Positions 52,590-63,290 of a stretch of DNA of 64,000 nucleotides are shown here, piece after piece. The notes under the pieces were generated by a model, which was not told the origin of the DNA, searched no databases, and was given only the letters and a program-made list of their open reading frames with translations. Numbering within the stretch: position 1 is the first letter of the stretch; each line of letters starts with the position of its first letter. Location of the stretch: contig JAFMSR010000012.1 of NCBI GenBank assembly GCA_022818135.1, positions 6,387,358-6,451,357 on the forward strand. Reading direction: 5' to 3'. The stretch is from Saxidomus purpurata. Taxonomy: Eukaryota > Mollusca > Bivalvia > Venerida > Veneridae. A program made the translations under genes and the position numbers.

Positions 52590-54505
52590 ACGCATGCAGG
52601 GGCCATGTATCACTCACCCGAGTACTAGTGTACTTGCCTGGCAGATGTGGTCAATTTGACCCCAGGGGCATGATTTGAACAAATTTGTAGAGGACCACTT
52701 GACAATGTTAACCTAATTTAACAAATGACCCAGTATCTCAAACTCGCACTCAATTCCGTTTAAGTCGAAGAAATTCTTAAGTCCGGTCAAATTCCTTCTT
52801 TAGTATGTACTTTAACTCCTTTTAAGACAAAATTTGACATACCGAGACTCCGGATGTGTCGAAGGGATTTTTTGGTCCCATCAATCAAATTCCAGTGTAT
52901 AGTCAACTCGTTAAGTCGAAGTGCGAAAGTCGCCGAAGGATCAAAGGTGCGGCGGGTCAAAGCAAAGTTGAGACATTGTCATGCCAATTTACACGTGTCG
53001 TAATGATTGTTGTTTGTTTTTATGGATTTACTTTAATTGCCGTTAACTACGTGTAATTAATGATGAAAAAATGCGGTAATTACTTTAAAGACTTAATTTA
53101 TTTGAGAGGTTAAATGATAATAGTGATTGGGCTTTATCAAAAAATAGTATTTCTGAACGAATGTATCAGTTTGTAAAAATTTAGCTTTGTAGTTAGATGC
53201 TGTTCTTATGTTTAGAATATACGAATGTTCGGACTCCCGGTTCAAGAAAAGCTACTTTCACTTTCGCCCAATGCGTACTTTCGTTTTCGCTCGCGCCGAT
53301 ACAAGTATGTAGATGTGCTCGATATTTATTATTGAATGCTAATTGGGTATATGCAAAAATAAAATGCAATGAAAATTTAATTTGTGTTCCCATGTTTTAG
53401 GGAAAATTTGTATCAATAAAATACACGTAATTGTCTGTCTTGAAAACAGGCAAATTTGAGCACTTTTCGTCCATATACGTCCATATATGTAAAACAAAAA
53501 AGCAATCAAAAGACCCTTCTCTTACCTCGAACTTCGTTTATCTCGAAGTAAAAGGCCTGGTCCCTTGAAATTCGAGATAACGAGAGTCAACTGTATCTTA
53601 GGTTTAGGTCTTGTAGTTTTAGAAAAGAAGATTTTTAAAGATTTTCCTATACCAAGTGACCCCTCGGGCAGGGTAGATTTTGACTCCAGGGGATTAATTT
53701 GAACAAACTGTGAAGAGGTCCAGTAGTCACAGTTACACACTAAATATCTAAGCTCTAGACTTTGTGGCTATGGATAAGAAGATTATTAAACGTTTTGCTA
53801 TGTATGTCCATGTACAACAAATGACCCCCTGAGTGGAGCCAATATTGATTCCAGGGGCGTGATTTGGACAAACTCAGTAGAGGTCCACTATACAATGCTG
53901 TATATTAAATATCTTGGCTTTAAGCCTTGTGGTCTTTGAAATCTTTTAAAGTTTTTCTTATAAAATCATTTGAACAATCTTGGCAGAATTCAAATACTAC
54001 TGGTACATGCTAAATTTCTAAGCTCTAGGCCTTGTGAATTCAGAAAAGACGATTTTTTGAAGTTTTTCCTATTTGTTGCCATAGCAACCACAGCTTTGCA
54101 TGGAATGGAAACAATTTTGGTAGAGCTTCATGCATGGAAAATCCTTGCTAAGTTTCATCAACATTGGCCCAGTGGTTTCAGAGGAGATGGTGTTTGAAGC
54201 AAAAAGTTGACGGACGGAAAGGACGTTCTAAAAATTCGCAGTTGTGTGGCTATCTTCTGTTCTCTCTATTGTACATTTTAGCCACATAAGCCCAAAAATA
54301 GCCACAGAGTGAATGACATCAAAGAGAACTTACTGTTACAAATGATGTACCTCTTGTCCCTGTTGCTACTTAACCCCCACTTTTTGGGTGCAGACGGACC
54401 GACGATGGACAGTGGGTGATGGGAAAAGCTCACCCTGACACAAAGTGCCAGTTGAGCTAATAAAAACCTTGACACAAAGTGCCAGTTGAGCTAATAAAAA
54501 CCTTG
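52590..54505 (-). mobile_element. Pearl-like element, AGCTCACC family, minus strand, interrupted
   Basis: On the minus strand it begins TTAGCTCAACTGGCACTTTG near 54466. A 34-nt tandem copy extends to about 54505 (GACACAAAGTGCCAGTTGAG twice). The 54150-53600 cores follow, and the 3' end (GGGTGAGTGATACATGGCCC) is at about 52620-52590. A second element at 52731-53593 splits it. Confidence 0.75.
52731..53593. mobile_element. Pogo-like element remnant inside the pearl-like element
   Basis: The right end, read inward, is TA|CAGTTGACTCTCGTTATC with TCGAATTTCAAGGGACCAGG. The left end shows TCTCAAACTCGCACTCAATT and CCGTTTAAGTCGAAG. The style (TCGAGATAA/TTAAGTCGAA) and the TA flank fit pogo/Tigger-type relics. 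No transposase frame. Confidence 0.55.
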
Positions 54506-54554
54506 ATACATAAACACAAACCATTATGTTATTCTCTTTTAAAACCAGGAAAGT

Positions 54555-55580
54555 CACTAACAAATGGAACTGGTTTATTGGAATTCATCTCACAAACAAT
54601 TTTAACAACTGATATAATTCAACTTATAAATATAACAGCAATATTCAACAACTAAAAATTGTATGTAACATATAATGAACAATAACAGGTCTCAAGATCT
54701 ATCAAATAAATTCAACAAGAAAACAAGAGTTGGAATGAAAATTTGATAAAAATGTAACCTCAATCAAGTTTACATAACACATCTGATTGTCAGAGGCTAC
54801 AAAAGTTTACCTAAAGTTACCGTTATGCTAATGTCTGTAAAAAAAATAAGAATTTTAAAAATCAATCAATAAATCACTAAAATATCACAGAATTAACCTG
54901 AGAAAAAAACAACATTTTTTTTCAACATTAGAAGAAACACATATACTGTACATGTACTGGAATGTTTAAGTTAACATAGTTTCTGGTTTTAGAATCTGAT
55001 CACAGTTTAGTCAAAGTTCTAGATTACATTTACACACATTGAAACACATGTTCACTACCACTTAACTAATCATGTGTATGAACCTATTTCTTCAGTGAAA
55101 ATTACACAATGTTGTGATTTGTGAAGTCTCTGTCACTTCAAATATTTAAGGGAAATATGTTTATATGACAAATAACACTGTTTAATTTCATGTGGGACTC
55201 TCATGTCACAAAACAAAGATGTGGAAAACTTAAATTTTCATATCTGCCCATTCATTAAGAAATGAAAAAAAACATCTGTTTTGTTCATTAACATCACATA
55301 GCTATATTTTACCTAAGAAAAGTAAGAAAATATCAAACCAATCATTTTCCCAAATATTTATACTTTTATAGGTATGTGTCAGTTTATGTAGCCAATATTA
55401 ACTTGCTTTTAAAAACTAGCTAAACTACATTATAGCCAAAGTGCACTTATTCATAACTGAATCAGAACACTTAATAATTGGCAACATAACAGTACATGTG
55501 TGGCACAGTGAAAGGTCATATGCATATCAATGATACGCTGAAGGCAAAACAACAAGAGTGACTGTGTGAGGTTTCAATAT
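54555..55580 (-). other. 3' UTR of the LRRC29-like gene
   Basis: AT-rich, non-repetitive minus-strand sequence downstream of the stop. AATAAA on the minus strand at 54579-54574 is the best poly(A) signal, predicting cleavage near 54550-54560. The pearl-like element begins just beyond, at about 54505. Confidence 0.55.
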
Positions 55581-57464
55581 TTAGGTTGCTCCAATCATTC
55601 TCCTCTGCACTGTCAGCAATGTTTTGCTATTACATTCGAGGTTTTCCATGGCTTCATGTGACAGTCCACCGCAGAAAGATACGTCTAAATGCTTCAACCT
55701 CATACAGTTATTTTTTATATAGTTCACGCTCTTATCTGTCAACTTATCACAGCCGAATACATTCAGTAGCTGAAGTCGTTTGAGACGGGTAGTAATTGTA
55801 GCCATGACCCCGTCTGTCAGAGAACCGCACTGCGAAAGATTTAATTCTTCTATGCTTGGATTATTGCGGACAATCTGTGCAACTCCATCTGGGCTAAGTT
55901 CTGGCAACATGCCAAGAGAGAGAACTCGCATTTCAGGAAATTTAATGACCTGCATTAAACTTCTGTCAGTCAGTTTTTTACATGCAGTAACATCCAGGTA
56001 CTTCAAACCAGCAAGATTACTGATGGCAACAGGGCTTTGTTTGGAATTCAAAGAGTTCCTCAGACTTTCTTCAAGCATGGAGTCTTTCTTTTTCCCTGTT
56101 GGTTTTCTGAAGATAACAGATGATGGTTCCTTTCTTGTGCATCTACATTCTCCATCTGCCTCCTCATGTCTATGTTGATTTCCTTCTGTAACCAAACCAA
56201 GTAAACCCAAGTCAGTGATTTCCCTGCACCAAGCTAGCCGCAGGAACCTCAAGTATTTGAGACTGGCGGAGATTGAGTGAATACTGAAGTCGGTGACCTT
56301 GAAGCAGGAGCCAAGATCCAGGTGGGTCAACTGAGGTAAACACTCACATGCCTTCTCAACAAAGATATCGCCAACCAGTGAGCAACAATTCAAGTTGAGA
56401 TGTGTCAGAACAGATGTTACACCCTCCTTACAAAGTCCTTTAACTAGTCCAGCCGAAGACACTTGGAAACATTCTGACATATCTAACACTTCTAATTGAT
56501 TCACCTTGGATAAACTGGCCACTGACTTGTCTGTAATCTGTTTGCATTTGCTCACATATAAGTTTCTCAGTTCACTCAATCGCGCAGAAACTGTCAGAAG
56601 AGTGATGTCCGTTAGATCAACGCATTCGCGAATATCAAGACTTTTCAATTGTGGCTGGTGTTTACTTATATAAGCAATACCTTCATCTGTAACATTCCTG
56701 CAGCCAGTAAGAATCAGTTCTTGTAAATGCAGACCTGATACAGTTACCAACTCTTCTACATTTTCATCTTCTATCTGTGTCTTTGAAAGGTTAAGTGATG
56801 TCAAACATTGCTGGGTGACAACAAAATCTATAAGATTTTTGAAAGTTAGCACAGAACCACTGGCAAATCGACTTGATTTATCTGGATAGTACACACTGCT
56901 GCTAAATGCCATCTGAGTACCTGCTACAGACAATTTCTCAACATTTTCACACACTGTAGCTATCCTGTTAAATGTAGCATCAGACATGTACCTAATTGAA
57001 GCTAAATTCACGTCTAAAACATTGGTTAAAGAACTCTTTAAAAGCTGTATGTCTGAGTTTTTCTCTAGCAATGTCCCGGACATAAATAGTGAGTTGCAAC
57101 AACTGAGATCAAGTGCCACTAGATTATTACATTTTGACATAAGTTCAACAAATGTTCTCTCCGTTATATTACTAGCTTTCAAAGACAAACTTCTCAGATT
57201 TTCTGCCAGGTGTTCGCATGATTTCAGAAGAACCGATTTTGCATCCAATGATGAATCAAAGTTATTCAGAACGAGATGTGGGAGTCTTCGACGAGACAAA
57301 CTTGGGATTGCTTTGGTCGTCTGCCCTGCCGATGACGCATAAAAGTGTATTATGATGTCACGCTGTAGCACTGGGTCTAAAGACGCCTCATACCAACTGC
57401 GACAAACCAGAGCTGCATCCTTCCTGTCTGACACAGAGAGAAAGCGCATTATATGGCTGACAAC
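55581..57464 (-). CDS. LRRC29: LRRC29-like coding exon 2 (large)
   Basis: On the minus strand the acceptor TTCTATTTTTCAG ends at 57465 and the exon starts with GTT at 57464, phase 0. It encodes 627 residues and ends with TAA at 55583-55581. It holds the rest of the F-box and all LRRs. A single uninterrupted exon of 1.9 kb is notable beside a 27-nt first exon. Confidence 0.95.
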   Translation of the reverse strand, partial: VVSHIMRFLSVSDRKDAALVCRSWYEASLDPVLQRDIIIHFYASSAGQTTKAIPSLSRRRLPHLVLNNFDSSLDAKSVLLKSCEHLAENLRSLSLKASNITERTFVELMSKCNNLVALDLSCCNSLFMSGTLLEKNSDIQLLKSSLTNVLDVNLASIRYMSDATFNRIATVCENVEKLSVAGTQMAFSSSVYYPDKSSRFASGSVLTFKNLIDFVVTQQCLTSLNLSKTQIEDENVEELVTVSGLHLQELILTGCRNVTDEGIAYISKHQPQLKSLDIRECVDLTDITLLTVSARLSELRNLYVSKCKQITDKSVASLSKVNQLEVLDMSECFQVSSAGLVKGLCKEGVTSVLTHLNLNCCSLVGDIFVEKACECLPQLTHLDLGSCFKVTDFSIHSISASLKYLRFLRLAWCREITDLGLLGLVTEGNQHRHEEADGECRCTRKEPSSVIFRKPTGKKKDSMLEESLRNSLNSKQSPVAISNLAGLKYLDVTACKKLTDRSLMQVIKFPEMRVLSLGMLPELSPDGVAQIVRNNPSIEELNLSQCGSLTDGVMATITTRLKRLQLLNVFGCDKLTDKSVNYIKNNCMRLKHLDVSFCGGLSHEAMENLECNSKTLLTVQRRMIGAT

Positions 57465-59106
57465 CTGAAAAATAGAAGTTTTACTGATTGTCACAGGTGA
57501 GCTATTAGAAAAATACCAAATAAACCTGTAGTTAAATCTACTGAATGTTAGTTACATGTGAGATTTCAAATATTTCATGGAGGGGCTACATGTATTCCTG
57601 TACAGTAACAGTATTCTATCGTTATTGTTCAGTGTTGTTATGTACACAAAATTTTATCTCTCACAAGTACAGTACACTGTACTGGTATCCAACATGTTAA
57701 CTGGATGCTCAATTAACCGGACAACTTCTTAATGGTTGATCTATTTTCCTTTTTGTAGAGGTAGAATGCACTTCCAACAGGCACTATGCTAGCTAATTAA
57801 TTTAGCGTTTTGGTGTGACCCCTTTCACAGTTCTGATATTATATAACCATCACATGCACACCTTTAGAAGGCGGACAACTCTAAATTGTCAACCTGTAAA
57901 ATCTGTGAGACTACCACTATGCCAATATATCCATCGCCTATAACAGACCTACTGGTTGGGGACCACCAAACCCGGACGACCATCAAACTGGACACTTGTT
58001 AAAACGCGTGAATATTTTGTTATTATTTACAATCATATGGTGTTGATCAAACAGACACTTGATTTCTATCAACAAAGTGCAACAACAACAGTTTAATGTA
58101 ACTATTTGACTAGAAATCTCACCATTTATTTTGTCAGTCACTGAAAGCATGCTTACATTGTCGGGGGAAAAGTGGAAAGTGACAGACTGTGCATGCGCAA
58201 TATTTCTGTGAGGCCCAGCAAAAAAATCACAAGTTAAACCTTTTATCATGATATTTCATTAATGTGTCAAATGATTGATACAGTTAACATAATTTAAAAG
58301 CTAACATCACAATTAAACAAATCTATTTGAACTACCTGTCCGGAAACATGGTACAGTTGATCAATAAAATATAGCAATTTGGTAACCCCACAGCCGGGCC
58401 TCAAAATATGATTGATTTAGTCTTATTAGTTAACAAGTTAGCTTTTCGTTTCGGAGAAGAACCTAACTTTCTACTGGTAAAATTTTGATTGCTGGATACA
58501 AAAATTGTCAGAGTTATCACAAAATATGTTTGAAAAGTGTCCGGTTTTAGGACTCTAGCCAGTAGTCAGGATCTGTGGCCAATTTGGTGTTTCAGTGTGA
58601 CCCCTTTCACAGATCTGATATTTTATAACTGTCACACCTCTATAGAAGGCAGACAACCTGTAAAATCGGTCTGCCTTCAAAGTGGAAATAGTGAGACTAA
58701 TGGCCACCCAATGGTAGATATGGCTCAAATCCGGAGGTTGCTACATACCCTAGTCCTATGAGGCACAGAAATGATTATTTAATTTAGGTCACAAGTCTTA
58801 TTAAGGAAAGTATTTTTAATTAATATTAGCTGTAAGTTCAGATTTGGAACTCGATACTTTAGTTACTAGAAGAAAGAAGGTTTGTTACTGGTAGGGTATG
58901 TAGCAACCTCCAGATTTAAGCTATGTATGCCCAATGGCATTTGATGGTAAAGCTAATATTTAGGACAATTTAAATGACCTGAGACAAGATAATTGGATCA
59001 TTGACAAATTCATGCTCTGGTTATAAACAGTAGGAAAATAGTTAAATACAATGAATTTGAAGTTTTAAGAGAAACATACCTCTACTGGAAGTCTTGAGGC
59101 AGCCAT
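55581..59106 (-). CDS. LRRC29: F-box/leucine-rich-repeat protein, LRRC29/FBXL9-like (two coding exons)
   Basis: Exon 1 (59106-59080) and exon 2 (57464-55581) join in frame to 636 codons plus TAA. Residues 6-50 form an F-box (LPVEVVSHIMRFLSVSDR, then ALVCRSWY), which would bind Skp1 in an SCF ubiquitin ligase. From about residue 70 to the end come leucine-rich repeats of the cysteine-containing FBXL type (LxxLxLSxCxxLTD). A charged, repeat-free linker of about 50 residues (438-490) splits them. The order of features, CNSLFMSGTLL near 132-142 and LRLAWCREITDLGLLGL near 417-433, is what I recall of vertebrate LRRC29/FBXL9; F-box/LRR membership is certain, the ortholog name less so. Substrates are unknown. 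The gene runs tail-to-tail towards PNP. Confidence 0.85.
57465..59079 (-). other. Intron 1 of the LRRC29-like gene
   Basis: GT at 59079 and AG at 57465 on the minus strand. Contains the 617-bp element and its related flanks. The pair ATAGCTTAAATCTGGAGGTTG-like (58900s) and CCGGAGGTTGCTACATACCC (58730-58752) are inverted around 58740-58935. Confidence 0.8.
57949..58565 (-). mobile_element. 617-bp non-autonomous DNA element, copy 2 (in LRRC29-like intron)
   Basis: Opposite orientation to 7725-8341, with the same ends (CTACTGGTTGGGGACC ... GGACTCTAGCCAGTAG). Flanks on both sides (57808-57948 and 58575-58690) carry related sequence with GTGTGACCCCTTTCACAG. That sequence is also seen near 17160-17290, so it sits in or next to another repeat. 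Confidence 0.75.
59080..59106 (-). CDS. LRRC29: LRRC29-like coding exon 1 (27 nt)
   Basis: Nine codons, ATG at 59106-59104 to GAG, followed by donor GTATGT. They encode M-A-A-S-R-L-P-V-E; the last four are the opening of the F-box (LPxE), which exon 2 continues with VVSHIM. This placement completes the F-box motif, whereas the in-frame ATG at 57494 lies inside the intron upstream of the exon 2 acceptor. Confidence 0.88.
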
Positions 59107-59597
59107 TACAACATATCTCAGAATTATGAGGGCAACATCTCAATTGTCTTTCTCAACATCACATGATTGAACTAAATCTAAATAGATTTTCAAGGCCATT
59201 AGACGTTATCCAACTTCAAAGTCTAAGTAATTGTTAGTAGAGCATGATGGGCGTGTCCATAACATACGCGACACTGATAGACACGGAGTCATCCCGTTCC
59301 CGAACCGTACTTTAAATGTAGACGTTTCGTCGTAAAGACGTAATGTACTGTGGCTGCGGAATATATGTCAGGACGGTCCAATTGAATGACGGCCCTTATC
59401 ATGACGGCCTAAAAAATTTCATGGAATGCAGAAGTATTACAATGAGGGAGGAACGCGGTGTTTTGATTAGAAATGAAAGAGATGTGAATAAAACCTTAAC
59501 ATGTTGTACAATACAATACAGTAAATTGTATTTTGAGTCGGCAAGAAATAGAAACAAAACCAACAAAAGACCAGGAGCTTTTCAAACGCGAGACACT
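59107..59597 (-). promoter_or_regulatory. Presumed 5' region/promoter of the LRRC29-like gene
   Basis: Unique sequence immediately upstream of the first coding exon, with several CpGs (59245-59345) in an otherwise CpG-poor neighbourhood. No TATA box was recognised. A 99-codon open frame at 59343-59642 runs into the foldback repeat and is not supported as a gene. Confidence 0.35.
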
Positions 59598-59841
59598 CTA
59601 AATCCCCTTTGTCATAATCCGCTTGGTCCAAAAATGGCATAGTAGTCATTATCCCCTTTATGAATTTTACAATTTAATTTCAATCATTTTTTTCCAATCA
59701 TTTACTCTAAACTAGAGACAAATAAAACATTCAGTGAATTTTTTTATTCAGTATATGCTTTTCCACTTGTAAAATTCATTAAGGGGATTATGACTACTAT
59801 GCCATTTTTGGACCAAGGGGATTATGACCAAGGGGATTTTG
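59598..59841. repeat. Foldback element 1 (CCCCTTGGTCATAATCC family)
   Basis: Left AAATCCCCTTTGTCATAATC, CGCTTGGTCC and AAAAATGGCATAGTAGTCAT; right CATTAAGGGGATTATGACTA through GACCAAGGGGATTATGACCA and AGGGGATTTT. Arms are about 80 bp. Confidence 0.85.
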
Positions 59842-60075
59842 AAGTACACTCTTTCAAACACCTTCTTGGCAACCAATTTGTCATTGAAAGACTTTTTATG
59901 AAACCCAATATCTGAATAACTTTTTTATATGATAATGCACCATTTCGATAAGTTTGCATAAAGAAAATTATTTTAAAGACAATTGAACTGGAATGTGAGA
60001 TATGTGGCCACGGGGGTCCAGACAGACCTCTGTATTCACAGTAAGGTTCTTGGCCAGTGATAGACGGGGGACACT

Positions 60076-60222
60076 CAAAATCCATAATCCCCTTGGTCCA
60101 AAAATGGCATAGTAGTCATAATCCCCTTAATGAATTTTACATTTTAATTTCAATAATTTTTATTTTTTCAATCATTCGCTATAGTATAGGACCAAGGGGA
60201 TTATGACCAAGGGGATTTTGAA
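60076..60222. repeat. Foldback element 2 (same family)
   Basis: Full left arm (AAAATCCATAATCCCCTTGG to GAATTTTACATT) but a shortened right arm (GGACCAAGGGGATTATGACC, AAGGGGATTTT). It shares the interior TTTAATTTCAATNATTTTT with element 1. Confidence 0.85.
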
Positions 60223-61154
60223 CGTCTCCCGATGTGTACACATGTTCGAACTATACAGCTTTTTTTTTCAATAATATTGCAAAAAATAAGAAAGTCTTTC
60301 TGGCAACTATTTTTCGTGTAGAAACGATTTGAATACAAAAGAAATTTGAATTACGGACACTTCGGACCATGGACATTTCGGACCAGAATTACTCTAATTA
60401 TTATAAATCATAGAAAAAAACGAAATTATTATCGTATTAATATATATGTTTATTTAAAGTGTTATTATTTTTAAGTTTATAACTCGTTTAACTAAGGGCA
60501 TAACATGTTAAAAGTCATTAAATACTTTGTGTATGTCGATGTTTTGATAGCAAAGTCTTTATCGCGTAAATTGCGACTGTAATTGTCAACACTGTAACAA
60601 GTTGTTGTTTTAACAATTGACACATTCGGTCACTGTCTCGCAATTTTAAGAGCGTTGTCTATAGTGACAAATTGACAGGGTACTTATGAAAAGATTATGT
60701 AAAATGAAGTTTATATTTCTAGATTTTTTTAAAACATTTTATGGTCTTTTTCTGTTATTTGGGAATAATGGGAATATAAAAAGTATTCCTGTGCTGTCTC
60801 TGTATAAAGTATTTAAGCAGAACTTTTATATCCGAACACCTGAAGTAATAAAACGTATACGCGGGTAAGACAGGTTTGGCCTTCCTAGAAGGACAGGACC
60901 GTATGGAACACGTTTTGTCTGTATGAATTTAAAGGCTATGCCGACAGCTCCTGAATGTTGAAACTCAGACGTCCGAGGCAAAGCGACACTTTAAGACGAC
61001 CTTGAAAGACCTTGGACACAATTTACCGCTTGAAAATTTCATTTTACCAACGTTCGCGTGCAGCCCCTTGAGATAGTATTTTGTGCGTGCAAATATTTTT
61101 CACAGACTCTAAAGCAAAATGTCGTATAAACCAGACATCTTGAGAAGCTTGAAG
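60223..61154. other. No recognised gene
   Basis: Twin words ACACTTCGGACCATGGACAT and TTCGGACCAG at 60357-60385. Short open frame 60686-60868 has no domain. Confidence 0.4.
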
Positions 61155-61249
61155 ACCTCGTTAGAAAAAAAAAAAAAAAGAAGTCCGGCAGGTTAGGGGG
61201 GGGGGGGGGCGGGGGGGGGCCCTTTGTAGGTGGGCCAAAGGAAATTTTC

Positions 61250-61296
<47 letters not shown>

Positions 61297-61317
61297 GGGG
61301 GGGGGGGGAAAAGGGAG

Positions 61318-61351
<34 letters not shown>

Positions 61352-61470
61352 AGATTTTTTTTTTTTGTTTTTTTAAATTTTTGGGGGTTTTAGGGTTTTG
61401 GGAAAATTTAATGTGGTTTGTTTTTTTTTGGGTTTTTTTTTTTTTTTTTTTTTTTTTTTGAGCAAAAATA
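61155..61470. other. Homopolymer-ridden stretch, probably unreliable sequence
   Basis: Runs of A, then G broken by one C, then T of more than 30, G, T, and so on. Almost no sequence complexity. Open frames of poly-Lys and poly-Pro here mean nothing. Confidence 0.75.
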
Positions 61471-62579
61471 GTTTGAAAGCAACACTTATGGTTTGATCGT
61501 TTATTTACATGATTACATCGTAATAAATAAATACACACATATGCCAACACAAAATAAAATAAATATACAAGTAGACACAGACACATATACACAAATACAC
61601 AAACAAGAACAAATAAATTATATACATTGGTATTATACATTCACTGCACAATCACGATCGAAAAACTGTCACCTTTATTTGTTTACACTGGACCTTACAG
61701 GCTTGCACACGATCTCAATATACTGCTGGTGGATCGTTTGTTTGCCACGTATTCCGACCACAGTTTCATCAATTTGTTCTGTGTGTATGAAGTTGCTCTC
61801 TTCTGGTGACGGCATAGCTTTCCTTCACGAACAATACTACATTGGATCGGTGTATATTTTGCTTCCTTGTACAGCAGCTCATCCAGTAGATAAGACGGCA
61901 GGTTTCCTTTCTTGGCACAGCGGTTAAGGCGGACATGCCATCCCTCAACGTCGTTGTTAGTACGTATAGATTTATCGTATACCGACCATGATGCACGGGC
62001 AACATCTCGCTTACTAACCATGTCCTTTCAACATACTCTAAAAATTGGCTGAGCCTCTCGTTATCTGCGTTGCCTTTTTCTTTTATCTTTTCAAACGCTG
62101 GTCTGATGTCGTCTGCTGGAAGCAAAGGCAATGCAAAAACCTTTCTTATGAGACGATACACCCCGTCTCTGTTGCTGTAGGCAGTCTGAAAATACAGAAA
62201 ATATAGATAAAGTGTTGTATTATAGTTTGTTATTTTCCTAATTTTCTTTCGACAGATAATTTATGATTATTAACTTGAATAAAAACTGACATTCTAATTT
62301 ATATGTATAGCTGTTTCGAAATACGTCTTCAAACCTCAAAACACGTTTGCGCACACCATTTATTTATAAAAATGCTAGATTTGTTTACCCTCGGTTAAGT
62401 GTGATTATACTATTGTGTTAAAACATATATATATTATACAGTTGTATTACCTTCAGTCCGCATTCTTGTGCCTTTCTCCTAAAAGGGCTTGACCAAAATG
62501 GAGTGCACAACCACGGATCTCAGGCGACTCAAAGGCTTCCCGCAATCCCACCATATGTCAGCCTCGAAAAAAAAAAACA

Positions 62580-62735
62580 AACAGGGAAGCCACGTACCAA
62601 AAACGCAGCCTCCCAAAACGAGCCCCACAGCACCCAGAAGGCACACCACCAACACACAACAACCACACGCACACACACACAACTGACACACACACATATA
62701 CACTACCAACACACACTAGCATACAAAGCAAACAC
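62580..62735. repeat. CA-rich low-complexity run
   Basis: CCACACGCACACACACACAA-type sequence interrupting the MULE remnant. Several open frames on both strands are by-products. Confidence 0.7.
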
Positions 62736-62989
62736 ACGAGGACAAAACGAACAATTAAAGTCCACCACAAACGTCTGTACATTGATGGATGGGAGGAGAC
62801 TGATGATGGCTTGGAATACATAAAATAAGAAAATAAGATTAGACCATTATCATACAAAAAGAATGTGAAATAAGTTCATGTAGATGTTAAGATTATTTAC
62901 GACGTTATTTAATAAAAACACACATACATGCATCGTAGTATAATGCTAATATTAATAGTTGTACGCATTTTATATTATGACACATTATG

Positions 62990-63290
62990 TGGAAAATACT
63001 GGCATGACAATTCTCGGCTTCGCACACCCGGGTACTGATAAATTATTTACATTCGGGAAAGGTGATACCTCGGCTGTCATCGTTGGTCTCTATGCATTTT
63101 TAATTTTAAACGTACAATATCCAAGAATAGAAATGAAGGAAGACGACGATCTACCATAAGCTTGTAACAGAATGTTTTTATAATATTTCTATGTTGTTAA
63201 AAGGATTTTGTTTCGTTTTAAATAAGTTTAAACTTGCATATGAGTCTACGGTAAAGACCGAGTTTTCACCTTTTGCCGAATGAAGAACTG
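62990..63290 (+). repeat. Dispersed repeat shared with 28560-28860
   Basis: CCCGGGTACTGATAAATTAT, GGGAAAGGTGATACCTCGG and GCATATGAGTCTACGGTAAA parallel the intron 2 copy. Interrupts the MULE remnant between its first and second coding blocks. Confidence 0.6.

Noticed and set aside
57465..57494. ATG at 57494 as start of the F-box protein
   Set aside because: The segment contains TTCTATTTTTCAG, a strong acceptor, and its residues do not fit the F-box; the upstream mini-exon does.
59343..59642. 99-codon open frame upstream of the F-box gene
   Set aside because: Runs into the foldback element, no recognisable domain and no splice context.
61161..61640. Poly-Lys/poly-Pro open frame
   Set aside because: Translation of the homopolymer block; likely sequence artefact.
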